NCBI RefSeq assembly: GCF_003943415.1
Contig: NZ_RJPK01000003.1
Span: 188,235 to 252,234 of the forward strand
Length of the DNA: 64,000 nucleotides
Source: Streptococcus oralis
GTDB taxonomy: Bacteria; Bacillota; Bacilli; Lactobacillales; Streptococcaceae
Direction: 5' to 3'
Position numbers and translations under genes: made by a program. Positions within the stretch are counted from its first letter, which is position 1. Each line of letters begins with the position of its first letter. This document shows, piece after piece, positions 27,204 to 36,573 of the stretch. The notes beneath the pieces are model-generated. The model had not been told where the DNA came from and did not search any database. It worked only from the letters and a program-made list of their open reading frames with translations.

Positions 27204-27566
27204 ATGATAGTTGGACATGGAATTGACATCGAAGAATTGGCTTCGATAGAAGGCGCAGTTACACGGCACACAGGCTTTACCAAGCGGGTGCTAACAACTA
27301 AGGAAATGGAGCGCTTTACCAGTCTCAAAGGGCGCAGACAAATCGAATATTTGGCAGGTCGTTGGTCGGCTAAGGAAGCCTTTTCCAAGGCTCTGGGAAC
27401 TGGTATTGGTAAACTGACCTTTCAGGATTTGGAAGTTTTGAACAATGAACGAGGAGCTCCCTATTTTAGTCAGGCGCCATTTTCAGGGAAGATTTGGCTG
27501 TCGATCAGCCATACAGATCAGTTTGTGACAGCCAGTGTCATTTTGGAGGAAAATCATGAAAGCTAG
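27204..27566 (+). CDS. acpS: holo-[acyl-carrier-protein] synthase AcpS
   Basis: Transfers 4'-phosphopantetheine from CoA to acyl carrier protein. The 120-residue product has the N-terminal metal Asp in GHGIDIEEL and the second motif [16 protein letters not shown] start at ATG 27204 ([12 protein letters not shown]), the family norm. An in-frame ATG two codons earlier (27198) is also possible, and a further one at 27159 would add a non-conserved tail. Its end overlaps alr by 11 bp. Confidence 0.93.
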   Translation: MIVGHGIDIEELASIEGAVTRHTGFTKRVLTTKEMERFTSLKGRRQIEYLAGRWSAKEAFSKALGTGIGKLTFQDLEVLNNERGAPYFSQAPFSGKIWLSISHTDQFVTASVILEENHES

Positions 27567-28659
27567 TCCACATAGACCAACCAAGGCTCTGATTCATCTG
27601 GGAGCCATTCGACAAAATATTCAGCAAATGGGGGCTCATATCCCTGAAGGAACGCTCAAGTGGGCAGTGGTCAAGGCCAATGCCTATGGACATGGGGCGG
27701 TAGCTGTTGCCAAGGCGATTCAAGATGATGTCGACGGCTTTTGTGTTTCTAATATTGATGAAGCTATTGAGTTGCGTCAAGCAGGTATAAACAAGAAAAT
27801 CCTCATCTTAGGAGTTTCTGAGCTAGAAGCTGTTTCCCTAGCTAAAGAATACGACATCACCTTGACAGTGGCAGGGTTGGAGTGGATTCAAGCGCTGTTA
27901 GACACGGAAGCAGATTTAACTGGCTTGACTGTTCACCTCAAGATTGACTCAGGAATGGGACGGATTGGTTTTAGAGATGCTGGCGATGCTGAAGAGGCTC
28001 AAGACTTGCTCAAGCAAAAGGGTGCTCGCGTTGAGGGAATTTTTACCCATTTTGCGACTGCAGATGAAGTATCAGATACCTACTTTAATGGCCAGTTGGA
28101 ACGATTTAAAATCATTCTGTCAAGTATGAAGGAAGTGCCAGAGCTAGTACATGCCAGCAATTCTGCCACGACTCTTTGGCATGCAGAGACTATTTTCAAT
28201 GCAGTCCGTATGGGAGACGCTATGTATGGCCTGAATCCCAGCGGAGAGGTCTTGGACTTGCCTTATGACTTGACACCAGTCTTGACCTTGCAATCTGCCC
28301 TTGTTCATGTCAAAACAGTTCCAGCTGGAGCTTTCATGGGCTATGGGGCGACCTATCAGGCGGATAGAGAGCAAGTCATTGCGACGGTGCCAATCGGCTA
28401 TGCGGATGGTTGGACACGAGACATGCAGAATTTCTCTGTCTTAGTAGATGGACAAGCTTGCCCAATCGTCGGCAGGGTTTCGATGGACCAAATCACTATT
28501 CGATTGCCTAAGGTTTATCCGCTAGGGACAAAAGTAACCCTGATTGGCTCCGACGGAGATAAGGAAATCACAGCTACTCAGGTAGCAGTCTACCGTGGGA
28601 CTATTAACTATGAGGTGGTTTGTCTCCTCAGCGATCGCATTCCGAGAGAATATGATTAA
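27556..28659 (+). CDS. alr: alanine racemase
   Basis: PLP enzyme making D-alanine for peptidoglycan and teichoic acid. The 367-residue product has the PLP lysine K40 in [11 protein letters not shown] and the second-domain GYGATYQ tyrosine region. I chose ATG 27556 with TTGGAGGAAAATC upstream; it overlaps acpS by 11 bp, as in other streptococci. recG follows after 20 nt. Confidence 0.96.
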   Translation: MKASPHRPTKALIHLGAIRQNIQQMGAHIPEGTLKWAVVKANAYGHGAVAVAKAIQDDVDGFCVSNIDEAIELRQAGINKKILILGVSELEAVSLAKEYDITLTVAGLEWIQALLDTEADLTGLTVHLKIDSGMGRIGFRDAGDAEEAQDLLKQKGARVEGIFTHFATADEVSDTYFNGQLERFKIILSSMKEVPELVHASNSATTLWHAETIFNAVRMGDAMYGLNPSGEVLDLPYDLTPVLTLQSALVHVKTVPAGAFMGYGATYQADREQVIATVPIGYADGWTRDMQNFSVLVDGQACPIVGRVSMDQITIRLPKVYPLGTKVTLIGSDGDKEITATQVAVYRGTINYEVVCLLSDRIPREYD

Positions 28660-28679
28660 AACTAAGAAAGGAGTGGAGC

Positions 28680-30695
28680 ATGAATCTACATCAACCCTTG
28701 CATGTCTTGCCTGGTGTGGGACCAAAGTCAGCAGAGAAGTACGCTAAAATAGGAATCGAAAACTTGCAAGACCTCTTGCTCTACTTTCCTTTCCGTTATG
28801 AAGATTTCAAGACCAAGCAGGTCCTAGATCTGGAAGATGGCGAAAAGGCGGTTCTTTCTGGTCAAGTCGTAACTCCTGCCAGTGTCCAGTATTATGGTTT
28901 CAAGCGCAATCGTCTGCGCTTTAGCCTCAAGCAGGGAGAAGTCGTTTTTGCGGTGAATTTCTTTAACCAACCCTATCTAGCTGATAAGATAGAGTTAGGA
29001 GCAACCCTTGCTGTCTTTGGGAAATGGGACCGTGCTAAGGCCAGTCTGACTGGGATGAAGGTTCTGGCTCAGGTGGAGGACGACCTCCAGCCCGTCTATC
29101 GTCTGGCTCAAGGAATCAGCCAGCCAGGGCTGGTCAAGGTCATTAAGACAGCCTTTGATCAGGGGTTGGACCTCTTGATAGAGGAAAATCTTCCCCAGTC
29201 TTTGCTGGACAAATACAAACTCATGTCCCGTTGTCAGGCCGTTCGTGCCATGCATTTTCCTAAGGATCTAGCAGAATACAAGCAGGCACTTCGTCGGATC
29301 AAGTTTGAGGAACTCTTTTACTTCCAAATGCAGTTGCAGACGCTCAAGTCTGAAAATAGAGTTCAGGGAAGCGGTCTGGTTCTGAACTGGTCTCAGGAAA
29401 AAGTAACGGCTGTCAAGGAATGTCTACCTTTCGCTCTGACTCAAGCTCAGGAAAAGAGTTTGCAGGAAATTTTAACTGATATGAAGTCCGACCACCACAT
29501 GAATCGTCTCCTGCAAGGAGATGTAGGGAGCGGGAAAACGGTAGTCGCTGGCTTGGTCATGTTTGCTGCAGTGACGGCTGGCTACCAAGCGGCCCTCATG
29601 GTACCGACCGAAATCCTAGCTGAGCAACACTTTGAAAGTTTACAGAGTCTCTTTCCAGACTTGAAACTGGCTCTCTTGACAGGATCCTTGAAAGCTGCAG
29701 AAAAAAGAGAAGTCTTGGAGACCATAGCAAAGGGTGAGGCCGATTTGATTATCGGGACTCATGCTCTGATACAAGATGGGGTTGATTATGCACGTCTTGG
29801 TTTGATTATCATCGATGAGCAGCACCGTTTTGGTGTGGGGCAAAGGCGTATTTTACGAGAAAAAGGGGATAATCCTGACGTTCTCATGATGACGGCGACG
29901 CCCATTCCACGAACCTTGGCTATCACAGCCTTTGGAGATATGGATGTTTCCATTATTGACCAGATGCCAGCGGGTCGGAAACCCATTGTGACACGTTGGA
30001 TCAAACATGAGCAACTACCTCAGGTGCTGACTTGGTTAGAGGGGGAAATCCAAAAAGGTTCTCAAGCCTATGTCATCTCTCCCTTGATTGAAGAATCAGA
30101 AGCTCTGGATCTGAAAAATGCCATTGCCTTATCTGAGGAGTTGACAGCTCATTTTACAGGTAAGGCCGAAGTAGCTCTTCTACATGGTAAAATGAAGAGT
30201 GATGAAAAAGACCAGATTATGCAGGATTTTAAAGAGAGAAAAACGGATATTCTGGTTTCGACGACGGTTATCGAGGTTGGGGTCAATGTTCCCAATGCGA
30301 CCGTCATGATTATCATGGATGCCGATCGGTTCGGTCTCAGCCAGCTTCACCAGCTCAGAGGTCGTGTTGGTCGGGGGGACAAGCAGTCCTACGCTGTTCT
30401 CGTTGCCAATCCCAAGACGGATTCTGGGAAAGATCGCATGCGCATCATGACAGAAACCACCAATGGATTTGTCCTTGCGGAGGAAGATTTGAAAATGCGT
30501 GGTTCTGGTGAGATTTTTGGAACCAGACAGTCAGGACTTCCAGAGTTTCAAGTGGCTGATATTATCGAAGATTTTCCGATTTTAGAAGAAGCCAGAAAGG
30601 TTGCCAGCTACATTAGTTCGATAGAAGGCTGGCAAGAGGATCCAGAATGGCGCATGATTGCTCTCCACCTAGAAAAGAGAGAACATCTGGATTAA
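28680..30695 (+). CDS. recG: ATP-dependent DNA helicase RecG
   Basis: Branch-migrating helicase for fork rescue and recombination. The 671-residue product has the N-terminal wedge/OB domain (FPFRYEDFKTKQ), Walker A GDVGSGKT, the DEQH box (IIDEQHRFGVGQR), motif III TATPIPRT and motif VI QLRGRVGRGD, then the TRG region near LKMRGSGEIFGTRQSG. AAGGAGTGGAGC precedes ATG 28680. Confidence 0.96.
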   Translation: MNLHQPLHVLPGVGPKSAEKYAKIGIENLQDLLLYFPFRYEDFKTKQVLDLEDGEKAVLSGQVVTPASVQYYGFKRNRLRFSLKQGEVVFAVNFFNQPYLADKIELGATLAVFGKWDRAKASLTGMKVLAQVEDDLQPVYRLAQGISQPGLVKVIKTAFDQGLDLLIEENLPQSLLDKYKLMSRCQAVRAMHFPKDLAEYKQALRRIKFEELFYFQMQLQTLKSENRVQGSGLVLNWSQEKVTAVKECLPFALTQAQEKSLQEILTDMKSDHHMNRLLQGDVGSGKTVVAGLVMFAAVTAGYQAALMVPTEILAEQHFESLQSLFPDLKLALLTGSLKAAEKREVLETIAKGEADLIIGTHALIQDGVDYARLGLIIIDEQHRFGVGQRRILREKGDNPDVLMMTATPIPRTLAITAFGDMDVSIIDQMPAGRKPIVTRWIKHEQLPQVLTWLEGEIQKGSQAYVISPLIEESEALDLKNAIALSEELTAHFTGKAEVALLHGKMKSDEKDQIMQDFKERKTDILVSTTVIEVGVNVPNATVMIIMDADRFGLSQLHQLRGRVGRGDKQSYAVLVANPKTDSGKDRMRIMTETTNGFVLAEEDLKMRGSGEIFGTRQSGLPEFQVADIIEDFPILEEARKVASYISSIEGWQEDPEWRMIALHLEKREHLD

Positions 30696-30776
30696 GCCTT
30701 TTCTAAGAAATCTATAAGCTAGCTTTTAGGTTTGGGTCTTATACTAGAGTCATCAAAAAGAAATGAGGACTCTCAC

Positions 30777-30848
30777 ATGACTATTAAAGTAACCTACCAA
30801 AAGAAATTCCAAACCGTCAAACTAGAGAAAGGAGCTAGCACCTATTGA
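30777..30848 (+). CDS. candidate 23-codon mini-gene
   Basis: ATG 30777 opens a 23-codon basic peptide (starts MTIKVTYQKKFQTVKLEK, ends TY before TGA). AATGAGGAC lies at Shine-Dalgarno distance, a TATACT -10 is at about 30740, and a clean terminator follows 8 nt after the stop, so it looks like a complete transcription unit. No family recognised. It could be a small protein, or the stub of a longer gene cut by the TGA. Confidence 0.4.
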   Translation: MTIKVTYQKKFQTVKLEKGASTY

Positions 30849-30855
30849 TACACAG

Positions 30856-30880
30856 AGAGCGGAAACGCTCTTTTTATTTT
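30856..30880 (+). terminator. terminator after the mini-gene
   Basis: AGAGCG-gaaa-CGCTCT with a GNRA-type tetraloop and a TTTTTATTTT tail. Confidence 0.9.
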
Positions 30881-30980
30881 TAAAACTACTTTCAGACGAT
30901 AGGTTTGAGGAAAGAGAATCTAAAATCACTTTCTATTTAGCATTCTTTCTTGCATTGCCTTCCTAGATATGCTAGAGTTA

Positions 30981-30994
30981 TGATAGCGATTACA
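30981..30994 (+). promoter_or_regulatory. cre (CcpA) site of the esterase gene
   Basis: TGATAGCGATTACA fits the cre consensus TGWNANCGNTNWCA at every position. It lies over the expected start point of a promoter with -35 TTGCAT and extended -10 TGCTAGAGT, 19 nt before the esterase ATG, so carbon catabolite repression is likely. Confidence 0.72.
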
Positions 30995-31013
30995 AAAACT
31001 AAAGGAGTATGCT

Positions 31014-31994
31014 ATGAAAAATCCAGCTTTGTTAGAAGAAATCAAGAACTATCTAGGACGGGATGAGGTTCCAGCAGACTTTGATACTTTTTGGGATGAG
31101 GAAGTGAAAAAAGTTTCATCTCTTCCAGCCTACCAGTTGGAGGAGAGAGATTTCCACATTCCCCAAGTCAAGTGCTATGAGCTAACATTTGAAGGAACAA
31201 ATGAAGGCAAGGTCTACGCACGCATCGTCCTTCCAAAGACTGAGGAGAAAGTTCCGTTAATCTTCCATTTCCATGGCTATATGGGACGTGGTTGGGACTG
31301 GACCGACATGCTGGCCTATACTGTGGCTGGTTACGGTGTTGTTTCTATGGATGTGCGGGGGCAGTCGGGCTATTCGCAAGACGGCTTGCGCTCTCCACTA
31401 GGAAATACGGTGAAGGGACATATTATTCGTGGTGCAGTTGAAGGCAGGGATCATCTCTTTTATAAGGATGTCTATCTGGATATTTACCAGTTGATCGAAA
31501 TTATTGCAAGTCTGCCACAGGTAGATGAGGAAAGACTTTCTAGCTATGGTGCCTCACAAGGCGGTGCTTTAGCCCTGGTTGCAGCAGCGCTCAATCCTCG
31601 GATTCAGAAAACAGTTGCTATCTATCCCTTCTTGTCTGACTTTAGACGAGTGCTTGAGATTGGCAATACCAGTGAAGCCTATGATGAACTCTTCCGTTAT
31701 TTCAAGTTCCACGATCCCTTCCATGAAACTGAGGAGGAAGTCATGGCGACCCTCGCCTATATCGATGTGAAAAATCTTGCCCATCGTATCAAAGGTGAGG
31801 TCAAGATGATTACGGGCTTGGATGACGATGTTTGCTATCCCATTACCCAGTTCGCGATTTACAACCGTTTGACTTGCGATAAGGCCTATCGTATCATGCC
31901 GGAGTATGCCCACGAAGCCATGAATGTCTTTGTCAATGACCAAGTCTACAACTGGCTTTGTGGTAGTGAGATCCCTTTCTCCTATGTAAAATAA
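31014..31994 (+). CDS. axe1: acetylxylan esterase / cephalosporin-C deacetylase family
   Basis: A 326-residue alpha/beta hydrolase of the AXE1 (CE7) family that removes acetyl groups from short sugars or related esters. It has the RGQSGYSQD oxyanion motif, nucleophile S181 in GASQGG, an acidic residue in TGLDDDVCYP and the histidine in PEYAHEAM. No signal peptide, so it acts in the cytoplasm on imported substrate. A perfect cre site overlaps its promoter. A terminator follows. Confidence 0.92.
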   Translation: MKNPALLEEIKNYLGRDEVPADFDTFWDEEVKKVSSLPAYQLEERDFHIPQVKCYELTFEGTNEGKVYARIVLPKTEEKVPLIFHFHGYMGRGWDWTDMLAYTVAGYGVVSMDVRGQSGYSQDGLRSPLGNTVKGHIIRGAVEGRDHLFYKDVYLDIYQLIEIIASLPQVDEERLSSYGASQGGALALVAAALNPRIQKTVAIYPFLSDFRRVLEIGNTSEAYDELFRYFKFHDPFHETEEEVMATLAYIDVKNLAHRIKGEVKMITGLDDDVCYPITQFAIYNRLTCDKAYRIMPEYAHEAMNVFVNDQVYNWLCGSEIPFSYVK

Positions 31995-32001
31995 TAACTT
32001 T

Positions 32002-32027
32002 GAGAGGGCGCTAGCTCTCTTTTTTAT
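32002..32027 (+). terminator. terminator after the esterase gene
   Basis: GAGAG ... CTCTC stem with a run of seven T. Confidence 0.8.
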
Positions 32028-32030
32028 TTG

Positions 32031-32191
32031 ATAAATTGCAAGAATAAGTGCAACATTTACTCTAACTCATCCACTAGAGCCTCATAAGCAGTTCTGTAAG
32101 CTAAACATTTTCGCGGTCTGTGATTGATATCATATAAGGCCTTGTTCAAAGCCTCATCAGTGATAGTGGCTAAATCTGTTTTCTTTGGGAA
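32031..32191 (-). pseudogene. C-terminal remnant of an IS30-family transposase
   Basis: On the minus strand, 32191 down to a TAA at 32057-32059 encodes about 44 residues that match the end of IS30-family transposases (FPKKTDLATITDEALNKALY, then NHRPRKCLAYRTAYEALVDE). The motif NHRPRK is the conserved tail after the last catalytic Glu. The bases to 32031 probably include the element's terminal repeat. No other part of this transposase is present; it is fused at 32183-32200 to an IS110-family remnant. Confidence 0.75.
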
Positions 32192-32836
32192 ATTCGATTG
32201 TAACAAGAAGAAAAAGCTGGATCCTTAGAATGTGCTGCGATCAATCCCGACATGGTCAAAGCCTGTTTGGTATATCGATTTCCTTGCGTGATGTGTGAGG
32301 ATTTTTTAATGCCAGCACTTTCATAAGACCCTGGGCAGAGTCCAGTCCATGATGCTAAGTGTGCATCGGATGGAAAGGCTGTAACAGTTGGTCCAATCTC
32401 AGCTAAAATAGTTCAGCACAGTTTTCGTTCACACCAGGAATAGTTTGAAGCATCCTAAGAGCTAGGAATGTAAGATGGCTCAATCAGTCCACAACGTCCG
32501 AGTTGAGCAATCCATTCAGCGTCCTTCACATCTGTCTGTCTTACGACCGGGTACATTCTTGATATGTTGAGGATTGGCAAGTACTAATACTAGATTAGAA
32601 TCTGAAAAGATATTCAAAAGAGGGAGCCAATATTGCCCAGTACTTTCAAAAAAGACATGTGTGACATGATTTTCTACCACCCAATCTAAGGCATTGTGAA
32701 GAGCTACAGTAGTTGTCTCAAATTTCTTCTGAATTTTCTTTGGTTTATTGCTATCTAGTGGACCATCTAGAATACAACAAACAATGGATTTTTGGTGAAC
32801 ATCAATGCCACAACATGTCTCAATCATGACTTCCAT
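32192..32836 (-). pseudogene. broken IS110-family transposase
   Basis: The N-terminal ~100 residues are intact (ETCCGIDVHQKSIVCCIL with the first catalytic Asp, and VFFESTGQYWLPLLNIF with Glu). A frameshift near 32523 then breaks the frame. In the next frame KDAEWIAQLGRCGLIEPSYI continues until about 32465, where a deletion of a large middle part joins it to LQTIPGVNENCAE. A one-base deletion near 32410 follows, and then AFPSDAHLASWTGLCPGSYE ... GNRYTKQAL of the C-terminal transposase_20 domain. It cannot make an active enzyme. The right end (32843-32881) holds an 11-bp inverted repeat. Confidence 0.85.
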
Positions 32837-32842
32837 TAAAAA

Positions 32843-32881
32843 AACCTCTTGTTAACTATTTGAACAATAGAACAAGAGGTT
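32843..32881. repeat. inverted repeat at the IS110 remnant's right end
   Basis: AACCTCTTGTT and AACAAGAGGTT form an 11-bp perfect stem with a 17-nt loop just upstream of the transposase start. It is probably part of the element's end. Confidence 0.6.
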
Positions 32882-33085
32882 AATTGTAATTTTATTTTCA
32901 CTTTCAAGACGTATTCGAGTTATCTCATGACTCTTGTTCATCCAGTTTTATGTACAGGCTAGGAAAAGCCCTATTAAAGACCACGGATTTGCGTTGTTCA
33001 GCTTAATTATAAGCTAAACTTCTTTTTCTGTCATGAGTTAGCAGGCTTTGCCTGCTTAGAGTTTTATGTGTTTATCGGGCTCATT

Positions 33086-33472
33086 ATGCTAAGTTATTTG
33101 GTGGCTGTATTAGCACCTGCTCTTTTTAATCCTAATATTCTTCTGGTTACCCTTCTTTTAGGCATTTTCTTCTTTTTCAATCGTGCACGACAACTTGGAG
33201 TGACCTACTATAGTCGTTTTCATTTTACGATTGTAGGATGTTTGCTGGTAACTCTCGCTATTACGACTCTCTTGATGGTACAGAATTATCAATTCAACAT
33301 AGAAATTTATCAGCACAATCCTCTGAACGTTAAATACTTGTCTGCTTGGGTCATTACTTATCTGATTTACCTTCCTTGGGTTTTTATCGGCAATCTCGGG
33401 CTTAAAAGTTATGGCGAATGGGCTCAAAAAAAGTTTGAGCAAGATATGGATGAACTGGAGAATGGAGAATAG
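33086..33472 (+). CDS. small membrane protein of unknown function, start uncertain
   Basis: A hydrophobic protein of about 128 residues with four predicted spans (LSYLVAVLAPALF, ILLVTLLLGIFFFF, FTIVGCLLVTLAITTLL, WVITYLIYLPWVFIGNLG) and an acidic C-tail (EQDMDELENGE). No family recognised. The frame is open back to 32978 without a good start: GTG 33068 and ATG 33086 are the options and neither has a convincing ribosome site. The IS debris just upstream may have removed its original 5' end. Bases 32882-33067 show only a GCAGGC/GCCTGC hairpin. Confidence 0.5.
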   Translation: MLSYLVAVLAPALFNPNILLVTLLLGIFFFFNRARQLGVTYYSRFHFTIVGCLLVTLAITTLLMVQNYQFNIEIYQHNPLNVKYLSAWVITYLIYLPWVFIGNLGLKSYGEWAQKKFEQDMDELENGE

Positions 33473-33588
33473 CTTGTTATCTTTTTATCAATCTTGGTAA
33501 AATGTGTTATAATAGTACTAATTTATCGGACGGTGTGAAAGTGCTAGAATACGTTCATACCTTTGTAAAGAAGGAAGAAGGAAAACAG

Positions 33589-35049
33589 ATGTATCCAGAT
33601 GATAGTTTGACATTGCACACGGACTTGTACCAGATCAATATGATGCAAGTTTACTTTGACCAAGGGATTCACAATAAAAAGGCGGTCTTTGAAGTTTATT
33701 TCCGCCAGCAACCTTTTAACAACGGCTATGCAGTTTTCGCTGGTTTGGAAAGAATTGTACATTATCTTAAAGACTTGCGCTTTTCAGATAGTGATATCGA
33801 CTACTTAGAGTCGCTAGGCTATCATGGGGCGTTCTTAGATTACCTCCGCAATTTCAAGTTGGAGTTGACGGTTCGTTCCGCTCAGGAAGGGGACTTGGTT
33901 TTTGCCAATGAACCGATTGTGCAGGTGGAAGGGCCTCTAGCCCAATGTCAATTGGTTGAAACGGCTCTGTTAAACATCGTTAACTTTCAAACCTTGATAG
34001 CGACCAAGGCAGCACGTATTCGTTCGGTCATTGAGGATGAACCCTTGATGGAGTTCGGAACACGTCGTGCGCAAGAAATGGATGCAGCTATCTGGGGAAC
34101 ACGCGCAGCCGTGATTGGTGGAGCCAACGGAACTAGCAATGTGCGAGCAGGGAAGCTCTTTGGCATTCCTGTCTTGGGGACTCATGCCCATGCCTTGGTA
34201 CAGGTTTATGGAAACGACTATGAGGCTTTCAAGGCTTATGCGGCGACCCATCGTGACTGTGTCTTTCTAGTAGATACTTATGACACGTTGCGAATCGGTG
34301 TGCCAGCTGCCATTCAGGTAGCGCGTGAGTTGGGAGACAAGATTAACTTTAAGGGTGTTCGTATCGACTCTGGGGATATTGCCTACATTTCCAAGAAAGT
34401 CCGTCAGCAACTGGACGAGGCTGGCTTTACAGAGGCTAAGATTTATGCTTCCAATGACCTTGATGAAAATACTATCCTCAATCTCAAGATGCAAAAGGCC
34501 AAGATTGATGTCTGGGGTGTGGGAACCAAGCTGATTACAGCCTATGATCAGCCAGCTCTTGGGGCAGTTTATAAGATTGTGGCTATTGAAGATGAAAATG
34601 GCCAGATGCGCAATACCATCAAATTGTCCAATAATGCTGAAAAAGTGTCTACGCCAGGTAAGAAGCAGGTATGGCGCATTACCAGTCGTGAAAAAGGCAA
34701 GTCAGAAGGCGACTACATCACCTATGATGGTGTAGATGTTGCTAGCATGACAGAAATCAAGATGTTCCATCCAACTTATACCTATATCAAAAAGACCGTT
34801 CGAAATTTTGATGCGGTTCCTCTCTTGGTGGATATTTTCAAAGCAGGAACATTAGTTTACAGCTTGCCTAGTTTGACTGACATCCAGGCCTATGCTCGTA
34901 AGGAATTCGACAAGTTATGGGATGAATACAAGCGCGTGCTCAATCCGCAACATTACCCAGTAGACTTGGCGCGTGATATTTGGCAAGATAAGATGGATTT
35001 GATTGATAAGATGCGCAAAGAAGCCCTTGGTGAAGGAGAAGAAGAATGA
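33589..35049 (+). CDS. pncB: nicotinate phosphoribosyltransferase PncB
   Basis: Makes nicotinate mononucleotide from nicotinate and PRPP in NAD salvage. The 486-residue product shows [15 protein letters not shown], the [13 protein letters not shown] motif, [12 protein letters not shown] around the catalytic His, and [13 protein letters not shown] chose ATG 33589 ([14 protein letters not shown]) with AAGGAAGAAGG upstream; a longer frame from 33502 would begin within the promoter (TATAAT 33508-33513). nadE overlaps by 4 bp. Confidence 0.95.
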   Translation: MYPDDSLTLHTDLYQINMMQVYFDQGIHNKKAVFEVYFRQQPFNNGYAVFAGLERIVHYLKDLRFSDSDIDYLESLGYHGAFLDYLRNFKLELTVRSAQEGDLVFANEPIVQVEGPLAQCQLVETALLNIVNFQTLIATKAARIRSVIEDEPLMEFGTRRAQEMDAAIWGTRAAVIGGANGTSNVRAGKLFGIPVLGTHAHALVQVYGNDYEAFKAYAATHRDCVFLVDTYDTLRIGVPAAIQVARELGDKINFKGVRIDSGDIAYISKKVRQQLDEAGFTEAKIYASNDLDENTILNLKMQKAKIDVWGVGTKLITAYDQPALGAVYKIVAIEDENGQMRNTIKLSNNAEKVSTPGKKQVWRITSREKGKSEGDYITYDGVDVASMTEIKMFHPTYTYIKKTVRNFDAVPLLVDIFKAGTLVYSLPSLTDIQAYARKEFDKLWDEYKRVLNPQHYPVDLARDIWQDKMDLIDKMRKEALGEGEEE

Positions 35050-35870
35050 GTTTGCAAGAGACCATTATCCAGCAACTGGGTGTCAAGCCAGTGATTGACG
35101 CCCAGGAAGAAATTCGTCGTTCGATTGATTTCTTAAAGAGATACTTAAAAAAACACCCCTTCCTTAAAACTTTTGTACTAGGGATTTCTGGAGGTCAGGA
35201 CTCAACCTTGGCAGGGCGCTTGGCGCAATTAGCGATGGAAGAAATGCGAGCAGAGACAGGAGATGACAGCTACCAATTTATCGCTGTCCGCCTGCCATAC
35301 GGAGTGCAGGCTGATGAAGCAGATGCTCAAAAAGCCCTCGCTTTCATCCAACCAGATGTCAGTCTAGTTGTAAATATCAAGGAATCAGCTGACGCTATGA
35401 CAGTAGCAGTTGAAGCGACAGGAAGCTCTGTTTCAGACTTTAATAAGGGAAATATCAAGGCTCGTAGTCGCATGATTGCTCAATATGCGCTTGCAGGGGC
35501 ACATAGTGGTGCGGTTATTGGAACAGATCATGCTGCGGAAAATATCACAGGTTTCTTTACCAAGTTTGGTGATGGTGGTGCGGATATTCTCCCTCTTTAC
35601 CGCCTCAATAAACGCCAAGGGAAACAACTCTTGAAGGAACTTGGTGCAGACTCCGCCCTCTATGAAAAAATTCCAACAGCAGACCTAGAAGAAGACAAAC
35701 CAGGGCTGGCTGATGAAGTCGCCCTTGGAGTCACTTATGAAGAGATTGATGACTACCTAGAAGGCAAAACAATCAGCCCAGAAGCTCAAGCAACTATTGA
35801 AAACTGGTGGCACAAAGGCCAACACAAACGCCACCTACCAATTACTGTCTTTGATGACTTTTGGGAGTGA
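35046..35870 (+). CDS. nadE: ammonia-dependent NAD+ synthetase NadE
   Basis: Amidates nicotinate adenine dinucleotide to NAD+. The 274-residue short form lacks a glutaminase domain, so it uses ammonia. It has the PP-loop SGGQDST from S48 and the [20 protein letters not shown] substrate loop. It overlaps pncB by 4 bp (ATGA), so two NAD-salvage steps are coupled. The first of three hairpin repeats begins at the last base of its stop codon. Confidence 0.96.
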   Translation: MSLQETIIQQLGVKPVIDAQEEIRRSIDFLKRYLKKHPFLKTFVLGISGGQDSTLAGRLAQLAMEEMRAETGDDSYQFIAVRLPYGVQADEADAQKALAFIQPDVSLVVNIKESADAMTVAVEATGSSVSDFNKGNIKARSRMIAQYALAGAHSGAVIGTDHAAENITGFFTKFGDGGADILPLYRLNKRQGKQLLKELGADSALYEKIPTADLEEDKPGLADEVALGVTYEEIDDYLEGKTISPEAQATIENWWHKGQHKRHLPITVFDDFWE

Positions 35871-36023
35871 AAACCTCCAGTGGAGGTTTTCAGCCCGAGT
35901 CTAGAAACGGGAAAACGAGGAACCTCCAGTGGAGGTTTTTACCCTGAGCCTAGAAATGAGAAAGCGAAGAAGGTTCTGTTGAACCTTTTTTGCTTGAGCC
36001 TTAAGCTTAGAAAGCGAGGTAAC
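35870..36023 (+). repeat. three tandem hairpin units after nadE
   Basis: Three units of 51, 50 and 53 bp, each a terminator-like hairpin plus a common tail of the form CCxGAGxCTAGAAAxG-GAAA-CGA. Unit 1 (35870-35920) has AAAACCTCC-agt-GGAGGTTTT. Unit 2 (35921-35970) has AACCTCC-agt-GGAGGTTTTT. Unit 3 (35971-36023) has AGGTTC-tgtt-GAACCTTTTTT with a compensated stem. At least the last two are good intrinsic terminators. Confidence 0.8.
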
Positions 36024-36026
36024 ATT

Positions 36027-36572
36027 ATGAAAGCAATCGGTACGCAAATGTTACAGACAGAACGTTTGATTTTAAGAAGATTTGTGGAGAGTGATGCGGA
36101 AGCCATGTTTCAAAATTGGGCTTCATCTGCTGAGAATCTGACCTATGTCACCTGGGATCCTCATCCTGATGTTGAAGTGACTCGGAACTCGATTCGAAAT
36201 TGGGTTGTCTCTTATACCAATCCCAACTATTACAAATGGGCGATTTGTCTCAAAGAGAATCCAGAGCAAGTGATAGGAGATATCAGTATCGTTGAAATGG
36301 ATGAGGATGATTCTTGTTGTGAAATTGGCTATATTTTAGGTAAAACCTATTGGGGTCGTGGTATGATGACAGAGGCTTTGAAAACTGTATTAGACTTCTG
36401 TTTTACTCAAGCAGGATTTCAAAAAGTTAAAGCACGTTATGCCAGTCTCAACCCAGCTTCAGGCCGAGTCATGGAAAAGGCTGGAATGACCTATCTAAAA
36501 ACCATTGCCAATGGGGTTGAGAGAAAAGACTACGTTGCGGACCTTATTTATTACCAGATTAAAAAGAACTAA
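36027..36572 (+). CDS. GNAT family N-acetyltransferase, RimJ/RimL type
   Basis: A 181-residue acetyltransferase: TERLILRRFVESDAEAMFQN at the N-terminus, IGYILGKTYWGRGMMTEAL with the acetyl-CoA loop, and ARYASLNPASGRVMEKAGM in motif B, all typical of the Rim-like group that acetylates N-termini or small amines. I chose ATG 36027, after AGCGAGGTAAC; a longer frame to 35880 runs through the hairpin repeats. The acceptor is unknown. A 17-bp-stem terminator follows. Confidence 0.9.
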   Translation: MKAIGTQMLQTERLILRRFVESDAEAMFQNWASSAENLTYVTWDPHPDVEVTRNSIRNWVVSYTNPNYYKWAICLKENPEQVIGDISIVEMDEDDSCCEIGYILGKTYWGRGMMTEALKTVLDFCFTQAGFQKVKARYASLNPASGRVMEKAGMTYLKTIANGVERKDYVADLIYYQIKKN

Positions 36573-36573
36573 G

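Noticed and set aside
32192..32836. Functional IS110-type transposase
   Set aside because: Two frameshifts and a large internal deletion remove most of the protein's middle; no intact frame is left.
35870..36023. CRISPR array
   Set aside because: Only three contiguous, degenerate units of about 50 bp, with hairpins and T-runs and no unique spacers or cas genes.
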